This document shows, piece after piece, positions 36,147-45,818 of a DNA stretch of 64,000 bases. The DNA is taken from the NCBI RefSeq assembly GCF_002954355.1, contig NZ_MQVV01000014.1:372001-436000 (forward strand). Reading direction: 5' to 3'. Source of the stretch: Nonlabens tegetincola (GTDB lineage: Bacteria > Bacteroidota > Bacteroidia > Flavobacteriales > Flavobacteriaceae). A program made the translations under genes and the position numbers. Numbering within the stretch: position 1 is the stretch's first letter; every line of letters starts with the position of its first letter. Below the pieces are notes generated by a model. It saw only the letters and a list, made by a program, of their open reading frames with translations. It searched no databases and had not been told where the DNA came from.

Positions 36147-37208
36147 TTAAATTTTAACTCTCCACCCGTGTTTATCTTCCGTACGATTGTATTGAATATC
36201 CATCAATGCGGCTTTAATATTAGTCGCATAATCGTTTTCAATTACAGGTAATTCATATTTAAAATCTTCGTGTTTGAAACCTTTAATAGGTACAATTACT
36301 GCAGCCGTACCACTTCCAAAAATTTCCTTTAATTCACCGTTTTGCGCAGCTTCTTTAATTTCTGAAACTCGTATTCTTCTTTCTTCTACTTCTATACCGT
36401 GATCTTTGGCCATTTGAATAACACTTCTTCTTGTTATTCCATTCAATATTCTATCATTATTAGGAGCAGTCAAAAGTTTATCGCCAATGCGCACAAAGAT
36501 GTTCATTGTTCCTGCTTCTTCAATGTATTCGTGCGAGGCAGCATCAGTCCAGATTATTTGTTGATAACCTTCTTCCATCGCCAGGTTATTTGGGTAAAAA
36601 CTTGCAGCATAATTACCTGCAGCTTTTGCATATCCTACACCACCATCTGCTGCACGTGAAAATTGATTGGCTATAATAACTCTTACTTCACCACGGTAAT
36701 AAGCAAAAGCAGGAGACATAACGATCATAAATTTGTACTCGGTAGAAGGAGCTGCCGCTACTCCGTTTTCACTAGCTATCATAAATGGTCTTAAATACAA
36801 AGAAAGTCCTTCTCCATATTTTACCCATCCTTTATCTAAATTTACTAATGTTTTTAATCCTTCTACAAATACCTCATAAGGTACTTCAGGCATTGCAAGT
36901 CTTTTGGCACTTTCATTAAAACGTTTCCAGTTGTCTTCTGGTCTAAAAAGGAAAACATCACCAGCTTCATCTTTGTAGGCTTTCATACCTTCAAAAATGG
37001 CCTGTCCATAATGAAATACTTTACAACTAGGTTCTACTTGAATTGGTCCGTATGGTTTGATATGTGTTGTTTCCCATTTTCCATCGCGCCAGTTGCATTC
37101 AAGCATGTGGTCTGTAAAAGTTTTTCCGAAAACTAGATCATCAAAATTCGTTGATGCTAATCTAGATTCCGAAACTCTATCTATAACGATTTCGTTGGTA
37201 TCGGTCAT
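36147..37208 (-). CDS. ilvE: Branched-chain amino acid aminotransferase
   Basis: IlvE is the PLP enzyme for the last step of Val/Leu/Ile synthesis and the first of their breakdown. The 353-residue protein fits the eukaryote-like long BCAT subgroup: CKVFHYGQAIFEGMKAYK, FRPEDNWKRFNESAKR, the catalytic-lysine region GVGYAKAAGNYAASFYPN, EEAGTMNIFVRIGDKLLTAP and EIFGSGTAAVIVPIK. Single gene with its own promoter and terminator. Cytoplasmic. Confidence 0.95.
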   Translation of the reverse strand: MTDTNEIVIDRVSESRLASTNFDDLVFGKTFTDHMLECNWRDGKWETTHIKPYGPIQVEPSCKVFHYGQAIFEGMKAYKDEAGDVFLFRPEDNWKRFNESAKRLAMPEVPYEVFVEGLKTLVNLDKGWVKYGEGLSLYLRPFMIASENGVAAAPSTEYKFMIVMSPAFAYYRGEVRVIIANQFSRAADGGVGYAKAAGNYAASFYPNNLAMEEGYQQIIWTDAASHEYIEEAGTMNIFVRIGDKLLTAPNNDRILNGITRRSVIQMAKDHGIEVEERRIRVSEIKEAAQNGELKEIFGSGTAAVIVPIKGFKHEDFKYELPVIENDYATNIKAALMDIQYNRTEDKHGWRVKI

Positions 37209-37231
37209 GGGTTATTTTTATTAATTTTTTG

Positions 37232-37239
37232 CAAAGATA
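37232..37239 (-). promoter_or_regulatory. Promoter -7 box for ilvE
   Basis: Minus strand reads TATCTTTG, exact TAnnTTTG match, 24 bases before the ilvE ATG. Confidence 0.58.
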
Positions 37240-37252
37240 ACGGATAGTATCA

Positions 37253-37283
37253 TTGAATAAATCCCAACGAATTACTAATTTTG
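37253..37283 (+). promoter_or_regulatory. Promoter for DUF4920-mnmD
   Basis: TTG (37253-37255), a 20-base spacer, then TAATTTTG (37276-37283); consensus -33/-7 pair 17 bases before the ATG. Confidence 0.72.
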
Positions 37284-37299
37284 TGGAAAATATAAACAA

Positions 37300-37857
37300 A
37301 TGAAAACCTATTTACCTTTATTTTTTATCATTTTCTCAATAATCGGCTGTAAAGAAACTCAAAAAGAAACTGACATGCCTGCAGTAAATGATGAACAAGT
37401 TGAAGAAATGGCTTATATGAGCTATGGATCAAAAATTACTGCAGAAAATGCTATTTCAACAGCAGAATTATTCGAGAAATATCAAACCTTAACTGACTCA
37501 GACACAATCCAAGTAAAGGTAAAAAGTGAGATTCTTGATGTATGTCCAAAAAAAGGATGTTGGGTTAAAATGGCAGTTGGTAGCGATACAACACGTGTGA
37601 TGTTTAAGGACTATGGATTTTTTCTACCTAAAAACGGTAAAGGAAAAGAAGTGGTATTTGAAGGTAAAGTATATAAATCAATCACTGACGTAGAAACTCT
37701 TCGTCACTATGCAGAAGATGCTGGAAAATCTCAAGAGGAAATAGAAAAGATCAATGAACCTGAAACAAGCTATACTTTTATAGCTGATGGTGCTCTTGTG
37801 GAAGAGTTTGAAAACCCAGATGTTGAAATGCCTGCAGAAGAAAGCGCAAGCGAATAA
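37300..37857 (+). CDS. DUF4920 lipoprotein
   Basis: A 185-residue lipoprotein (lipobox SIIGC, Cys17) with the DUF4920 core: YMSYGSKITAENAIST, EILDVCPKKGCWVKMAVG (a conserved C-P-x-x-G-C-W motif) and VMFKDYGFFLPKN, then VFEGKVYKSITDVETLRHYA. The CxxxGCW pattern could bind metal or form a disulfide; the domain's biochemical role is unknown. The acidic C-terminus is variable. Coupled to mnmD by a TAATGA-type overlap. Confidence 0.88.
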   Translation: MKTYLPLFFIIFSIIGCKETQKETDMPAVNDEQVEEMAYMSYGSKITAENAISTAELFEKYQTLTDSDTIQVKVKSEILDVCPKKGCWVKMAVGSDTTRVMFKDYGFFLPKNGKGKEVVFEGKVYKSITDVETLRHYAEDAGKSQEEIEKINEPETSYTFIADGALVEEFENPDVEMPAEESASE

Positions 37858-38522
37858 TGAAAAGAGAAATCATGATCACTGGCGATGGTTCCAAAACCAT
37901 TCACATGCCAGATCTTAACGAGCAATATCATTCTAAACATGGCGCCTTGCAAGAGGCGCTTCATGTTTTTATAAAGATGGGTTTACAGCCTTTACAAGAG
38001 TCATTACAATCTGATAAAGGCAGCGTTAATATTCTAGAATATGGTTTTGGTACCGGTCTTAATGCTATTTTAACCAAGCAACATGCGAGTACTACTAGAA
38101 TTCATTATACCGCAATGGAAGCATACCCAGTAAGTGCCGATGAGGTCCTAGCTATGGATTATGGAAGCTTACTGAAAGATCAAATCTTTTATGAAGCATT
38201 GCATGAGATGGATTGGGAAATTGACAAGCAGTTAACTTCTACATTTAGTATAATTAAAAAGCAAATGAAATTTGAAGAGGTCAAATTCGACAACCAGTTT
38301 GATCTTATATATTTTGATGCTTTTGGACCTAGAACACAACCAGAACTTTGGACCAGACCCATTTTTCAAAAAGCGTTTGATAGCCTAAAAAATGGTGGTG
38401 TACTCACTACTTATTGTGCTCAAGGTCAGGCTAGACGCAATATGCAAGAAGTTGGTTTTAACGTAGAACGTCTTCCTGGTCCACCAGGTAAAAGAGAAAT
38501 GTTGCGAGCGACAAAATTATAG
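37857..38522 (+). CDS. mnmD: tRNA (mnm5s2U34)-methyltransferase MnmD
   Basis: MnmD carries out the last methylation making mnm5s2U34 at the wobble base. The 221-residue protein is the free-standing methyltransferase half of MnmC: SKHGALQEALHVFIKMGL, the AdoMet motif ILEYGFGTGLNAILT, FDLIYFDAFGPRTQPELW and GGVLTTYCAQGQARR. No FAD oxidase half is attached, as is usual outside proteobacteria. Overlaps the DUF4920 stop by one base. Confidence 0.93.
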   Translation: MKREIMITGDGSKTIHMPDLNEQYHSKHGALQEALHVFIKMGLQPLQESLQSDKGSVNILEYGFGTGLNAILTKQHASTTRIHYTAMEAYPVSADEVLAMDYGSLLKDQIFYEALHEMDWEIDKQLTSTFSIIKKQMKFEEVKFDNQFDLIYFDAFGPRTQPELWTRPIFQKAFDSLKNGGVLTTYCAQGQARRNMQEVGFNVERLPGPPGKREMLRATKL

Positions 38523-38564
38523 GTAATTTAAAAGACTAGCCTGTCTAGTCACTATTAAAAAGAT

Positions 38565-40025
38565 ATGAGTAACGAAGTAAGAAATCAAGAACCTAAGTCA
38601 CTTTGGAATCACTTTGCCGATTTGAACGCAGTTCCTAGACCTTCTAAAAAAGAGGAACGTGTAAGAGCCTTTATGGTGAAATTCGGTAATGAATTAAATC
38701 TACAAGTTATAGAGGACGCTGTAGGTAATGTAATTATAAAAAAGCCTGCAACTGCAGGAATGGAGAACCGTAAAAGTGTGATTTTACAATCTCATCTAGA
38801 TATGGTACACCAAAAAAACAACGACACTCAATTTGATTTTGATACCCAAGGTATTGAAATGATTGTCGATGGTGATATTATTAAGGCAAATGGAACAACT
38901 CTAGGTGCCGACAATGGAATAGGCGTGGCTGCAATCATGGCTGTTTTATCCTCAACTGATATTGAGCATCCAGCGATTGAAGCTTTGTTTACGATTGATG
39001 AGGAAACAGGTATGACCGGTGCCAAAGAATTGGATAAAAATATTCTTAAATCAACTATACTTCTAAACCTAGATACTGAAGAAGATGATGAAATTGATAT
39101 AGGATGTGCTGGTGGAGTAGATATCACTGGTAAAAAACAGTACGATACTAGTAATCCAGAAGATACTTATTCTACGGTTACGATTACTGTGAAAGGTCTT
39201 AACGGTGGCCACAGCGGTATGGATATCATTAAAGGTTTAGGTAACGCAAATAAAATGGCTACCAGACTATTGGATGCGCTACAAAAGAAATCAGATATTC
39301 ATATTGTTTCTATTCAAGGTGGTAGTTTGAGAAATGCTATTCCACGTGAGGCTGTTGTAGAATTACGCTTTCGCGAAAGCGAACTACAGAACATGCAATT
39401 TACCTTTGAGAAATGCAAGCAAGCCATAATAAATGAGTATAAATCCTTAGAAGAAAATTTAAATATTTCGTGGGAATTGACGAATTCTAGTTTAGGTCAT
39501 CTTAATGCTTCTGACAGTCGTGAGGTAATACACGTTTTACTAGGAATTCATAATGGTGTTTACAGAATGAGTCCAGATATTGAAGGTCTTGTAGAAACTT
39601 CAAACAACTTGGCTCGAGTAAAATTACATGATGGACAATTGGAGATAGCTTGTTTAACTAGATCATCTGTTGAAAGTTCCAAAACAGATCTAGCATCTTC
39701 AATAAGTGCTGTAATGCAGTTAGCTGGAATCAGTGTTGAATTATCTGGTGACTATCCTGGTTGGGAACCAAATCGTGATAGTGCAATTTTAGAAATCGCG
39801 GAAAATAAGTATAAGGAACTATTCAATGAATCACCTAGAGTAGTCGCTTGTCATGCAGGATTAGAATGTGGAATTTTAGGTGAACGTTATCCAGGTTTGG
39901 ACATGATATCTTTTGGTCCAAATATTAGAGGCGCTCACAGTCCAGATGAACACGTTGAGATTTCTAGTGTTCAAAAATTTTGGGATTTTTATTTAGAAAT
40001 CCTTAATAATGTTCCAATGAAATAA
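38565..40025 (+). CDS. pepD: Cytosolic aminoacyl-histidine dipeptidase
   Basis: PepD cleaves dipeptides with broad specificity, including Xaa-His. The 486-residue M20 metallopeptidase has the metal ligands in LQSHLDMVHQKN, TTLGADNGIGVAAIM, FTIDEETGMTGAKEL, CHAGLECGILG and GAHSPDEHVEISS, as in E. coli PepD (485 residues). Palindrome at 39366 codes RFRES in the lid/dimerisation domain. 42 bases after mnmD, probably co-transcribed. Confidence 0.95.
   Translation: MSNEVRNQEPKSLWNHFADLNAVPRPSKKEERVRAFMVKFGNELNLQVIEDAVGNVIIKKPATAGMENRKSVILQSHLDMVHQKNNDTQFDFDTQGIEMIVDGDIIKANGTTLGADNGIGVAAIMAVLSSTDIEHPAIEALFTIDEETGMTGAKELDKNILKSTILLNLDTEEDDEIDIGCAGGVDITGKKQYDTSNPEDTYSTVTITVKGLNGGHSGMDIIKGLGNANKMATRLLDALQKKSDIHIVSIQGGSLRNAIPREAVVELRFRESELQNMQFTFEKCKQAIINEYKSLEENLNISWELTNSSLGHLNASDSREVIHVLLGIHNGVYRMSPDIEGLVETSNNLARVKLHDGQLEIACLTRSSVESSKTDLASSISAVMQLAGISVELSGDYPGWEPNRDSAILEIAENKYKELFNESPRVVACHAGLECGILGERYPGLDMISFGPNIRGAHSPDEHVEISSVQKFWDFYLEILNNVPMK
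39366..39381. repeat. Palindromic repeat, copy 9
   Basis: Full 16-mer in pepD; encodes RFRES, a third reading frame. Confidence 0.95.
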
Positions 40026-40072
40026 AAGAGCACCTACAGCTAGATTAATACTTTAAGTAGGTTTTAAGAAGG

Positions 40073-40112
40073 ATTATTAATGCCAGGTTTTATTTTGCTT
40101 GGCATTAATAAT
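40073..40112 (+). promoter_or_regulatory. 13-bp hairpin before the metalloprotease gene
   Basis: Perfect arms ATTATTAATGCCA / TGGCATTAATAAT (40073-40085 and 40100-40112) with a 14-base loop. No T tract follows, and it ends 7 bases before the ATG at 40120, so it may act on translation as much as on pepD termination. Confidence 0.5.
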
Positions 40113-40119
40113 TACTTAC

Positions 40120-42555
40120 ATGAAAATCAGTACTAAAATTCTTTCTATTTTTTTGGTTTTAGGAATTATTGCTTGTTCTGCACCAAAAAAGGTGAGTTCC
40201 AAAGCAACAAAATCCGAAGCATCAAATAAAACCAGCTCAAAGTTTAAACCTTATAGTAAACTTATAACGGGTAAAACTAAAACAGACGACGGTCTTTTTA
40301 AAGTTCATCAAAATGAGGATGAATATTTTTATGAGTTACCAGATTCCCTATTAGGTAAAGATATGTTATGGGTTACCCGTATTGCACAAATACCTGCAAA
40401 TTTGGGTGGTGGATATTTAAATGCTGGTAGTAAAACCAACCAACAATTAGTTTCATGGGAGCGATTTAAGGATAAAATATTACTTAAAGTCAAATCTTAT
40501 GATGCCGTTACATTAGACTCTACAGCGGCTATATCCAATAGTGTTAAGGTTAATAATTATGAACCTATTATGTACGCTTTTGATATAGAAGCTATTAATG
40601 CCGATTCTACGGGTGTAGTAATTGATGTTACCAAATTTTTAAGCAACGATATACCTGCAATAAGTGGTTTGAATTCCAGACTACGCAAACAGTATAAGGT
40701 AAGAAGTCTGGATAAATCACGCAGTTTCATTAATCGTGTAGCTGCTTATCCTTTAAATGTTGAGGTTGTGCAGGATATGACTTATACAGCTAGTGACGCA
40801 CCTTCAAATTCATCTGTAGGTTCCATAAGTTTACAGATGAATCAATCTATGATATTGTTACCTGAAAAACCTATGACACCTAGATTGTATGATCCTAGAG
40901 TTGGTTTCTTCACGGTTAATCAAATTGATTACAGTTCTCCTAAATTAAAAGCCGATGAAAAATCTTATATAAGAAGATGGAGGCTAGAGCCTAAAGATCC
41001 TGAAGCGTATGCAAGAGGTGAATTGGTAGAACCTGTAAAACCAATTGTTTATTACCTTGATCCTGGTACCCCAGAATCTTTGAAGAAATACATAAAACAA
41101 GGTATTGAAGACTGGCAGAAACCATTTGAAACTGCAGGGTTTAAAAATGCTATCATAGCAAAGGAGGCTCCTAGCATAGAAGAAGATCCTGAGTTTAGTC
41201 CAGAAGATATAAGATATTCTGTGGTTAGATACGTGGCAAGTACTACTCGTAATGCTGTAGGTCCTAGTGTGAGTGATCCTCGTAGTGGTGAAATTATTGA
41301 AAGTGATATTATCTGGTATCATAACCATTTAAGATCTTATAGAAACCGTTATTTACTTGAAACAGGTGCGGCAAATCCTAGTGCAAGAACATTAGATACG
41401 CCTGCTGAAGAGATAGGTGAGATGATGAGACAAGTAATTGCCCATGAGGTAGGTCACGCGTTAGGATTTCCACACAATATGGCGGCGAGTTACGCCTATG
41501 ATGTCGAAAGTTATAGAGACGGAGACTTTACACAAGCAAATGGAATTGCGGCAAGTCTTATGGATTATGCCCGTTATAATTACATTGCTCAACCTGGAGA
41601 CAAAAACATAAGATTTGTACGCCAAATGGGTCCTTACGATCATTATGCTGTCAATTGGGGTTATAGAGTAATCCCTAACTCCAATACTCCAGAAGATGAA
41701 AAAGAGGTACTGAATCAATGGATTTTAGAAAAAGCAAATGATCCTAAATATAAATTCGGAAGACAAAGCAGTCGTTTTGATCCTCAATCTCAAACTGAAG
41801 CTATTGGTAATAATCCTGTAAAGGCAAGTAGTTATGGAGTTGAAAACTTAAAAATTGTTGCCAAAAACTTACCACAGTGGACTTCCAATGACACTAATAA
41901 TTACGACGATTTAGATGAATTGTATAGAGAACTTTTAGGTGTGTTTTCTAGATATGTAGGTCACGTTGTTACAAATGTTGGTGGCGTTTATGAAAATCTA
42001 AAAACTCCTTCTCAAGATGGTACTGTTTATGAACCTGTAGATTCAAAAACACAAGAACAGTCAGTACAGTGGTTGATTGAAAATGTGTTTGAAACACCAG
42101 AGTGGTTAGTTCGACCTGAGATTCTTAAAAATATAAATGAATCGGGATATACAGATAGAGTGAGATCATTACAATCTAGATATCTGTCAAGCCTACTGTC
42201 TTACCATCGCTTGGGTAGAATGATTGATGCAAAAGCAATGGATGATAGTGCCTACTCTGTAGTGGAGTTGATGCAAGATTTGAACAACGGGATATTTAAA
42301 AATATACAACCAGATGTATATGAACGTAACTTGCAAAAAGCCTATGTAGATCGTTTAATTGAGCTTATGACAAATGAAAAACCTCGTGCTAGCTTTAATG
42401 TTACCCAAAGCGATGTACCTTCAATTGTAAGAGGTCAACTTAATGAAATTAAAAAAATAGCAAGAAGGAATAATGCGCGTACTTCAAATAAGGTGGTAAG
42501 TTTTCACTATGAAGATTTAATTGCTAGAATTGAGAGAACGCTCGATCCAAAGTAA
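40120..42555 (+). CDS. Zinc-dependent metalloprotease lipoprotein (DUF5117/DUF5118)
   Basis: An 811-residue secreted protease. The lipobox is IIACS (about Cys17). The N-terminal DUF5118/DUF5117 part (about 40-370) precedes a gluzincin-type site QVIAHEVGHALGFPHNMAAS (HExxHxxGxxH near residues 444-456), with the Met-turn-like SLMDYARYNYIAQPGD following. Such proteases are common in Bacteroidota; substrates are unknown. The ATG at 40120 begins the signal directly; the in-frame extension to 40099 runs into the hairpin. Confidence 0.88.
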   Translation: MKISTKILSIFLVLGIIACSAPKKVSSKATKSEASNKTSSKFKPYSKLITGKTKTDDGLFKVHQNEDEYFYELPDSLLGKDMLWVTRIAQIPANLGGGYLNAGSKTNQQLVSWERFKDKILLKVKSYDAVTLDSTAAISNSVKVNNYEPIMYAFDIEAINADSTGVVIDVTKFLSNDIPAISGLNSRLRKQYKVRSLDKSRSFINRVAAYPLNVEVVQDMTYTASDAPSNSSVGSISLQMNQSMILLPEKPMTPRLYDPRVGFFTVNQIDYSSPKLKADEKSYIRRWRLEPKDPEAYARGELVEPVKPIVYYLDPGTPESLKKYIKQGIEDWQKPFETAGFKNAIIAKEAPSIEEDPEFSPEDIRYSVVRYVASTTRNAVGPSVSDPRSGEIIESDIIWYHNHLRSYRNRYLLETGAANPSARTLDTPAEEIGEMMRQVIAHEVGHALGFPHNMAASYAYDVESYRDGDFTQANGIAASLMDYARYNYIAQPGDKNIRFVRQMGPYDHYAVNWGYRVIPNSNTPEDEKEVLNQWILEKANDPKYKFGRQSSRFDPQSQTEAIGNNPVKASSYGVENLKIVAKNLPQWTSNDTNNYDDLDELYRELLGVFSRYVGHVVTNVGGVYENLKTPSQDGTVYEPVDSKTQEQSVQWLIENVFETPEWLVRPEILKNINESGYTDRVRSLQSRYLSSLLSYHRLGRMIDAKAMDDSAYSVVELMQDLNNGIFKNIQPDVYERNLQKAYVDRLIELMTNEKPRASFNVTQSDVPSIVRGQLNEIKKIARRNNARTSNKVVSFHYEDLIARIERTLDPK

Positions 42556-42579
42556 GAATAATAGAACAGCAATAGTAAG

Positions 42580-42620
42580 AACCTACCTGATGGTGCTCAT
42601 CAGGTAGGTTTATTTTTTTT
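42580..42620. terminator. Terminator between convergent genes
   Basis: Thirteen-base arms AACCTACCTGATG / CATCAGGTAGGTT with a 5-base loop and a T-rich tail ending at the stop of the aldo/keto reductase gene. Confidence 0.9.
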
Positions 42621-43522
42621 TACGGTACATCGTCTCCCAAAGAAGCAACGTAAATTTTAAACCACTGCTCTAGGGATAATTTAACTTTTTTACTTTTTAC
42701 CGCACTTTGTAAACGTTCGTATTTACCAGTTCCTATAACTGGGATAATTTGAGAAGGATGTGCTAGAATCCATGCAAAAATAACTTGATCAAAGGGTATG
42801 TTTCCTAGCTCTGTACTGACTTCTTGGATTGCATTAAGAACTCGTTTTCCTTTATCAGTTTCAGGATGTAGTAAAGATCCACCAGCTAATGGAGACCAAG
42901 CCATAGGACGTATTCCAGCACTGGTCAAATAATCAATATTCTCATTTTCAAAATGCTCGAGGGCATAAGGAGATATTTCAATTTGATTTGTAATTAAGGG
43001 TTCTTCACAATGTTCTTGTAAGCTTTTAAACTGATTAAGTGTAAAATTAGAAACCCCAAAGTACTTTACTTTACCATCTTTTTTTAATTGGCTAAATGTT
43101 TCTGCAACTTCAGCATGATCAAAAAAGGGAGATGGCCTGTGTAATAATAGAGCATCGATATAATCGGTCTTCAAATTTTTTAAGGAAGTCTCTACTTGAT
43201 TAATAATATACTTTTTTGAATAGTCGTAATACTTCACTTGACGATTAGGAAATTTATCTGACCTAAGTTTTATACCACATTTAGTCACAAGCTGCATTTT
43301 GTGTCTTATTGATGGGTCTAGAGATATTGCTTGGGCAAATATTTCTTCACATTCATAATTACCATAAATATCAGCATGGTCCATGGTGGTAACACCTAGG
43401 TCAATTGCTTGCTTAATATAGGTAAGCAGTTCCTGATTAGGTAAATTCCAGTCGCCTAATCTCCACATTCCCAAAGCAAATTGGGACAATGGGTAATACG
43501 ATTTATTCTCACTCAATGACAT
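42620..43522 (-). CDS. Aldo/keto reductase (YdhF-like)
   Basis: A 300-residue NADPH-dependent reductase with the TIM-barrel family's catalytic set: MDHADIYGNYECEEIF (Asp and Tyr), LVTKCGIKL (Lys), DALLLHRPSPFFDHAEV (His), then YFGVSNFTLNQF and PVIGTGKYERLQSAV for cofactor binding. Substrate unknown; E. coli YdhF is the close match in style. Single gene, cytoplasmic. Confidence 0.9.
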   Translation of the reverse strand: MSLSENKSYYPLSQFALGMWRLGDWNLPNQELLTYIKQAIDLGVTTMDHADIYGNYECEEIFAQAISLDPSIRHKMQLVTKCGIKLRSDKFPNRQVKYYDYSKKYIINQVETSLKNLKTDYIDALLLHRPSPFFDHAEVAETFSQLKKDGKVKYFGVSNFTLNQFKSLQEHCEEPLITNQIEISPYALEHFENENIDYLTSAGIRPMAWSPLAGGSLLHPETDKGKRVLNAIQEVSTELGNIPFDQVIFAWILAHPSQIIPVIGTGKYERLQSAVKSKKVKLSLEQWFKIYVASLGDDVP

Positions 43523-43646
43523 ATTCTATTTTTTGCAAAGATGGATATTGTAAGTAGATAAATACATAAATAAAATTATATTAGTCATTAAAACATAAAT
43601 AAAAATATATGAAAACTATTTGCAACCTTTGTACAAACAAAAATTC

Positions 43647-45083
43647 ATGAAAACAATTTCAATAGCAAAAGGTGATGGAATAGGTCCAGAAATTATGAAT
43701 GCTACATTGGCTATCATAAAGGCATCCGGTGCCGCAGTTAAATTTGAAGAAGTACAATTAGGTAAAGAAGTATACTTATCAGGTAACACATCTGGAATTA
43801 CTCCTGAAGCTTGGGAAAGTATACGACGTAACAGGGTTTTACTTAAAGCACCTATTACTACACCTCAAGGTGGTGGTTACAAAAGTTTGAACGTAACTAT
43901 GAGAAAAACTTTGGGACTTTATGCAAATGTAAGACCGTGTGCCAGCCTACATCCATATGTTACAACAAAACATCCTGATATGGATGTAGTTATTGTAAGA
44001 GAAAATGAAGAAGATTTATACGCAGGGATTGAACACCAACAAACTCCAGATGTTGTTCAATGTCTTAAATTAATAAGTCGCCCAGGTTGTGAAAAAATCA
44101 TAAGGTACGCATTTGAGTATGCGAGATACAACAACCGTAAAAAGGTAACTTGTTTTTCAAAAGACAATATTATGAAACAAACTGATGGTTTGTTCCATAA
44201 AATATATAATGAAGTAGCACAGGAGTACCCAGATATAGAAAAAGAACATTGGATCGTTGATATAGGTGCAGCTAAGGTTGCTGATTCACCAGAGCATTTT
44301 GACGTAATAGTGATGCCTAATTTATACGGTGATATCATAAGTGATATTGCGGCACAAATTACTGGTTCTGTAGGAATGGCAGGTAGTGCCAACATAGGTG
44401 AAAGCGTAGCTATGTTTGAGGCCATTCACGGTAGTGCTCCAGATATTGCAGGGCAAAAAATTGCAAATCCTTCTGGTTTGTTGCGTGGAGCAATCATGAT
44501 GCTTAATCATATAGGAGAAAATGAAGCAGCACAATCTATTCATAACGCTTGGTTACTTACCTTAGAACAAGGTATTCATACTGCAGATATATTTAAAGAG
44601 GATATAAGTAGTAGTAAAGTCAATACAGAAGAGTTTGCTCACGCAGTAATTGCTAATATGGGAAAGGAACCACAACAATTAACTAAAGTGAGGTATAATG
44701 CAAAAGAGCCGTTTAAGCTGCCTCATGTAAAGGAGCGTGCAGCTCAAAAGAAAGAGTTACTAGGTGTTGATCTGTTTGTAGATTGTGAAAATAAAAACCC
44801 TAATTTCGTAGGAGAGCTCTTGCGTAGTATTGAAAAGGAAGATGTCAAATTACAAATGATTACAAATCGTGGAGTGAAAGTATGGCCTAATGGATTTGAT
44901 GAAACATTTTGTACACAACACTGGCGATGTAGATTTATGCCCGATGGTGGTAGAGCCATGACAAATCAAGAAATTGTTGCATTGCTTAATGAAGCGATTG
45001 ACAAAAAGGTAGATGTAATTAAAACAGAAAATCTGTACTCATTTGATGGAGAACGAGCTTTTTCTCTAGGACAAGGACAGTAA
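43647..45083 (+). CDS. icd: NADP-dependent isocitrate dehydrogenase, Thermus type
   Basis: A 478-residue enzyme of the TCA cycle, oxidising isocitrate to 2-oxoglutarate. The isopropylmalate-dehydrogenase-like fold is seen in ISIAKGDGIGPEIM, YANVRPCASLHPYV, VIVRENEEDLYAGIEH, and PNLYGDIISDIAAQITGSVGM with AIHGSAPDIAGQ. A C-terminal extension of about 140 residues after ANMGKEPQQL is the distinctive feature of T. thermophilus-type IDH. ATG 43647 (MKTISIAKGDG) is used rather than the upstream TTG/ATG-type start at 43620. Ends at a strong hairpin. Confidence 0.9.
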   Translation: MKTISIAKGDGIGPEIMNATLAIIKASGAAVKFEEVQLGKEVYLSGNTSGITPEAWESIRRNRVLLKAPITTPQGGGYKSLNVTMRKTLGLYANVRPCASLHPYVTTKHPDMDVVIVRENEEDLYAGIEHQQTPDVVQCLKLISRPGCEKIIRYAFEYARYNNRKKVTCFSKDNIMKQTDGLFHKIYNEVAQEYPDIEKEHWIVDIGAAKVADSPEHFDVIVMPNLYGDIISDIAAQITGSVGMAGSANIGESVAMFEAIHGSAPDIAGQKIANPSGLLRGAIMMLNHIGENEAAQSIHNAWLLTLEQGIHTADIFKEDISSSKVNTEEFAHAVIANMGKEPQQLTKVRYNAKEPFKLPHVKERAAQKKELLGVDLFVDCENKNPNFVGELLRSIEKEDVKLQMITNRGVKVWPNGFDETFCTQHWRCRFMPDGGRAMTNQEIVALLNEAIDKKVDVIKTENLYSFDGERAFSLGQGQ

Positions 45084-45105
45084 TTTAATATAGATTATAC
45101 AACTT

Positions 45106-45144
45106 AATGCCAACAGTACTTTACATTTACTGTTGGCATTTTAT
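45106..45144 (+). terminator. Terminator after icd
   Basis: Thirteen-base arms AATGCCAACAGTA / TACTGTTGGCATT around a 9-base loop, then a T-rich tail. It lies 10 bases before the nitroreductase ATG. Confidence 0.8.
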
Positions 45145-45154
45145 ATGTAATATT

Positions 45155-45718
45155 ATGAACGAAATTATAAAAACGAGACGCAGTATTTTCCCTGCGCAAT
45201 ATATTGAAGGTACTATAGAGAAACAGGATCTCCTTTCTATTATAGATGCAGCAAGATGGGCTCCTAACCATCGTAAAACTGAACCATGGAGATATAAGGT
45301 TCTTACCGGTAAAGCGCTAGATAGGCTAGGTACGTACCTTGGAGATGCCTATGAAGAAACCCCAGGCCACAAGAAAATCAAGCTTAAAAAGTTAAGAGAA
45401 AATCCTAGTAAAGCTGCAGCGGTTATTTTAATTTTTATGCACAGGGATGAAAAAGAATCAGTTCCAGAATGGGAAGAAGTAGCAGCAACTTCCATGAGTG
45501 TACAAAATATGTGGTTAATGACTCATGAATTGGGTTATGGTGCCTACTGGAGTAGTCCTAAATCCTTTGTTGACATGAAGAATTTTGAAGGTATAACAAC
45601 ACATGAGAACGAACGATTTTTAGGTTTTTTCTACATTGGAAATTATGATAAAAAGGGGTTTGATTATAATGCAACAAGAAAAACTATAGAAGAAATAGCC
45701 ACTTTTATTGATATGTAA
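45155..45718 (+). CDS. Nitroreductase-family flavoprotein
   Basis: A 187-residue FMN-dependent oxidoreductase. Family marks are IIKTRRSIFPAQYIEG at the N-terminus, AARWAPNHRKTEPWRYKVL (FMN and substrate contact), and GYGAYWSSPKSF, giving a YdjA-like compact enzyme. It reduces nitro or quinone compounds; native substrate unknown. ATG 45155 is used because an upstream in-frame ATG at 45107 lies inside the icd terminator. Confidence 0.88.
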   Translation: MNEIIKTRRSIFPAQYIEGTIEKQDLLSIIDAARWAPNHRKTEPWRYKVLTGKALDRLGTYLGDAYEETPGHKKIKLKKLRENPSKAAAVILIFMHRDEKESVPEWEEVAATSMSVQNMWLMTHELGYGAYWSSPKSFVDMKNFEGITTHENERFLGFFYIGNYDKKGFDYNATRKTIEEIATFIDM

Positions 45719-45762
45719 ATTTATTGAAATTCAAGTATTTAGTTCATTGTTTAAATTATTTA

Positions 45763-45818
45763 AACTAACAATTTAGTTTTATAACTATAAAAATAGTTTG
45801 AAAACTAAAAAAATAGTT
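45763..45818 (+). promoter_or_regulatory. Triple BlaI-type operator
   Basis: Three AACTA-N6-TAGTT dyads at 45763-45778, 45783-45798 and 45803-45818, exactly 20 bases (two helical turns) apart. The ACTA-N6-TAGT core has the same half-site spacing as staphylococcal bla/mec operators. The second overlaps the -33 box and the third fills the promoter spacer. Confidence 0.85.
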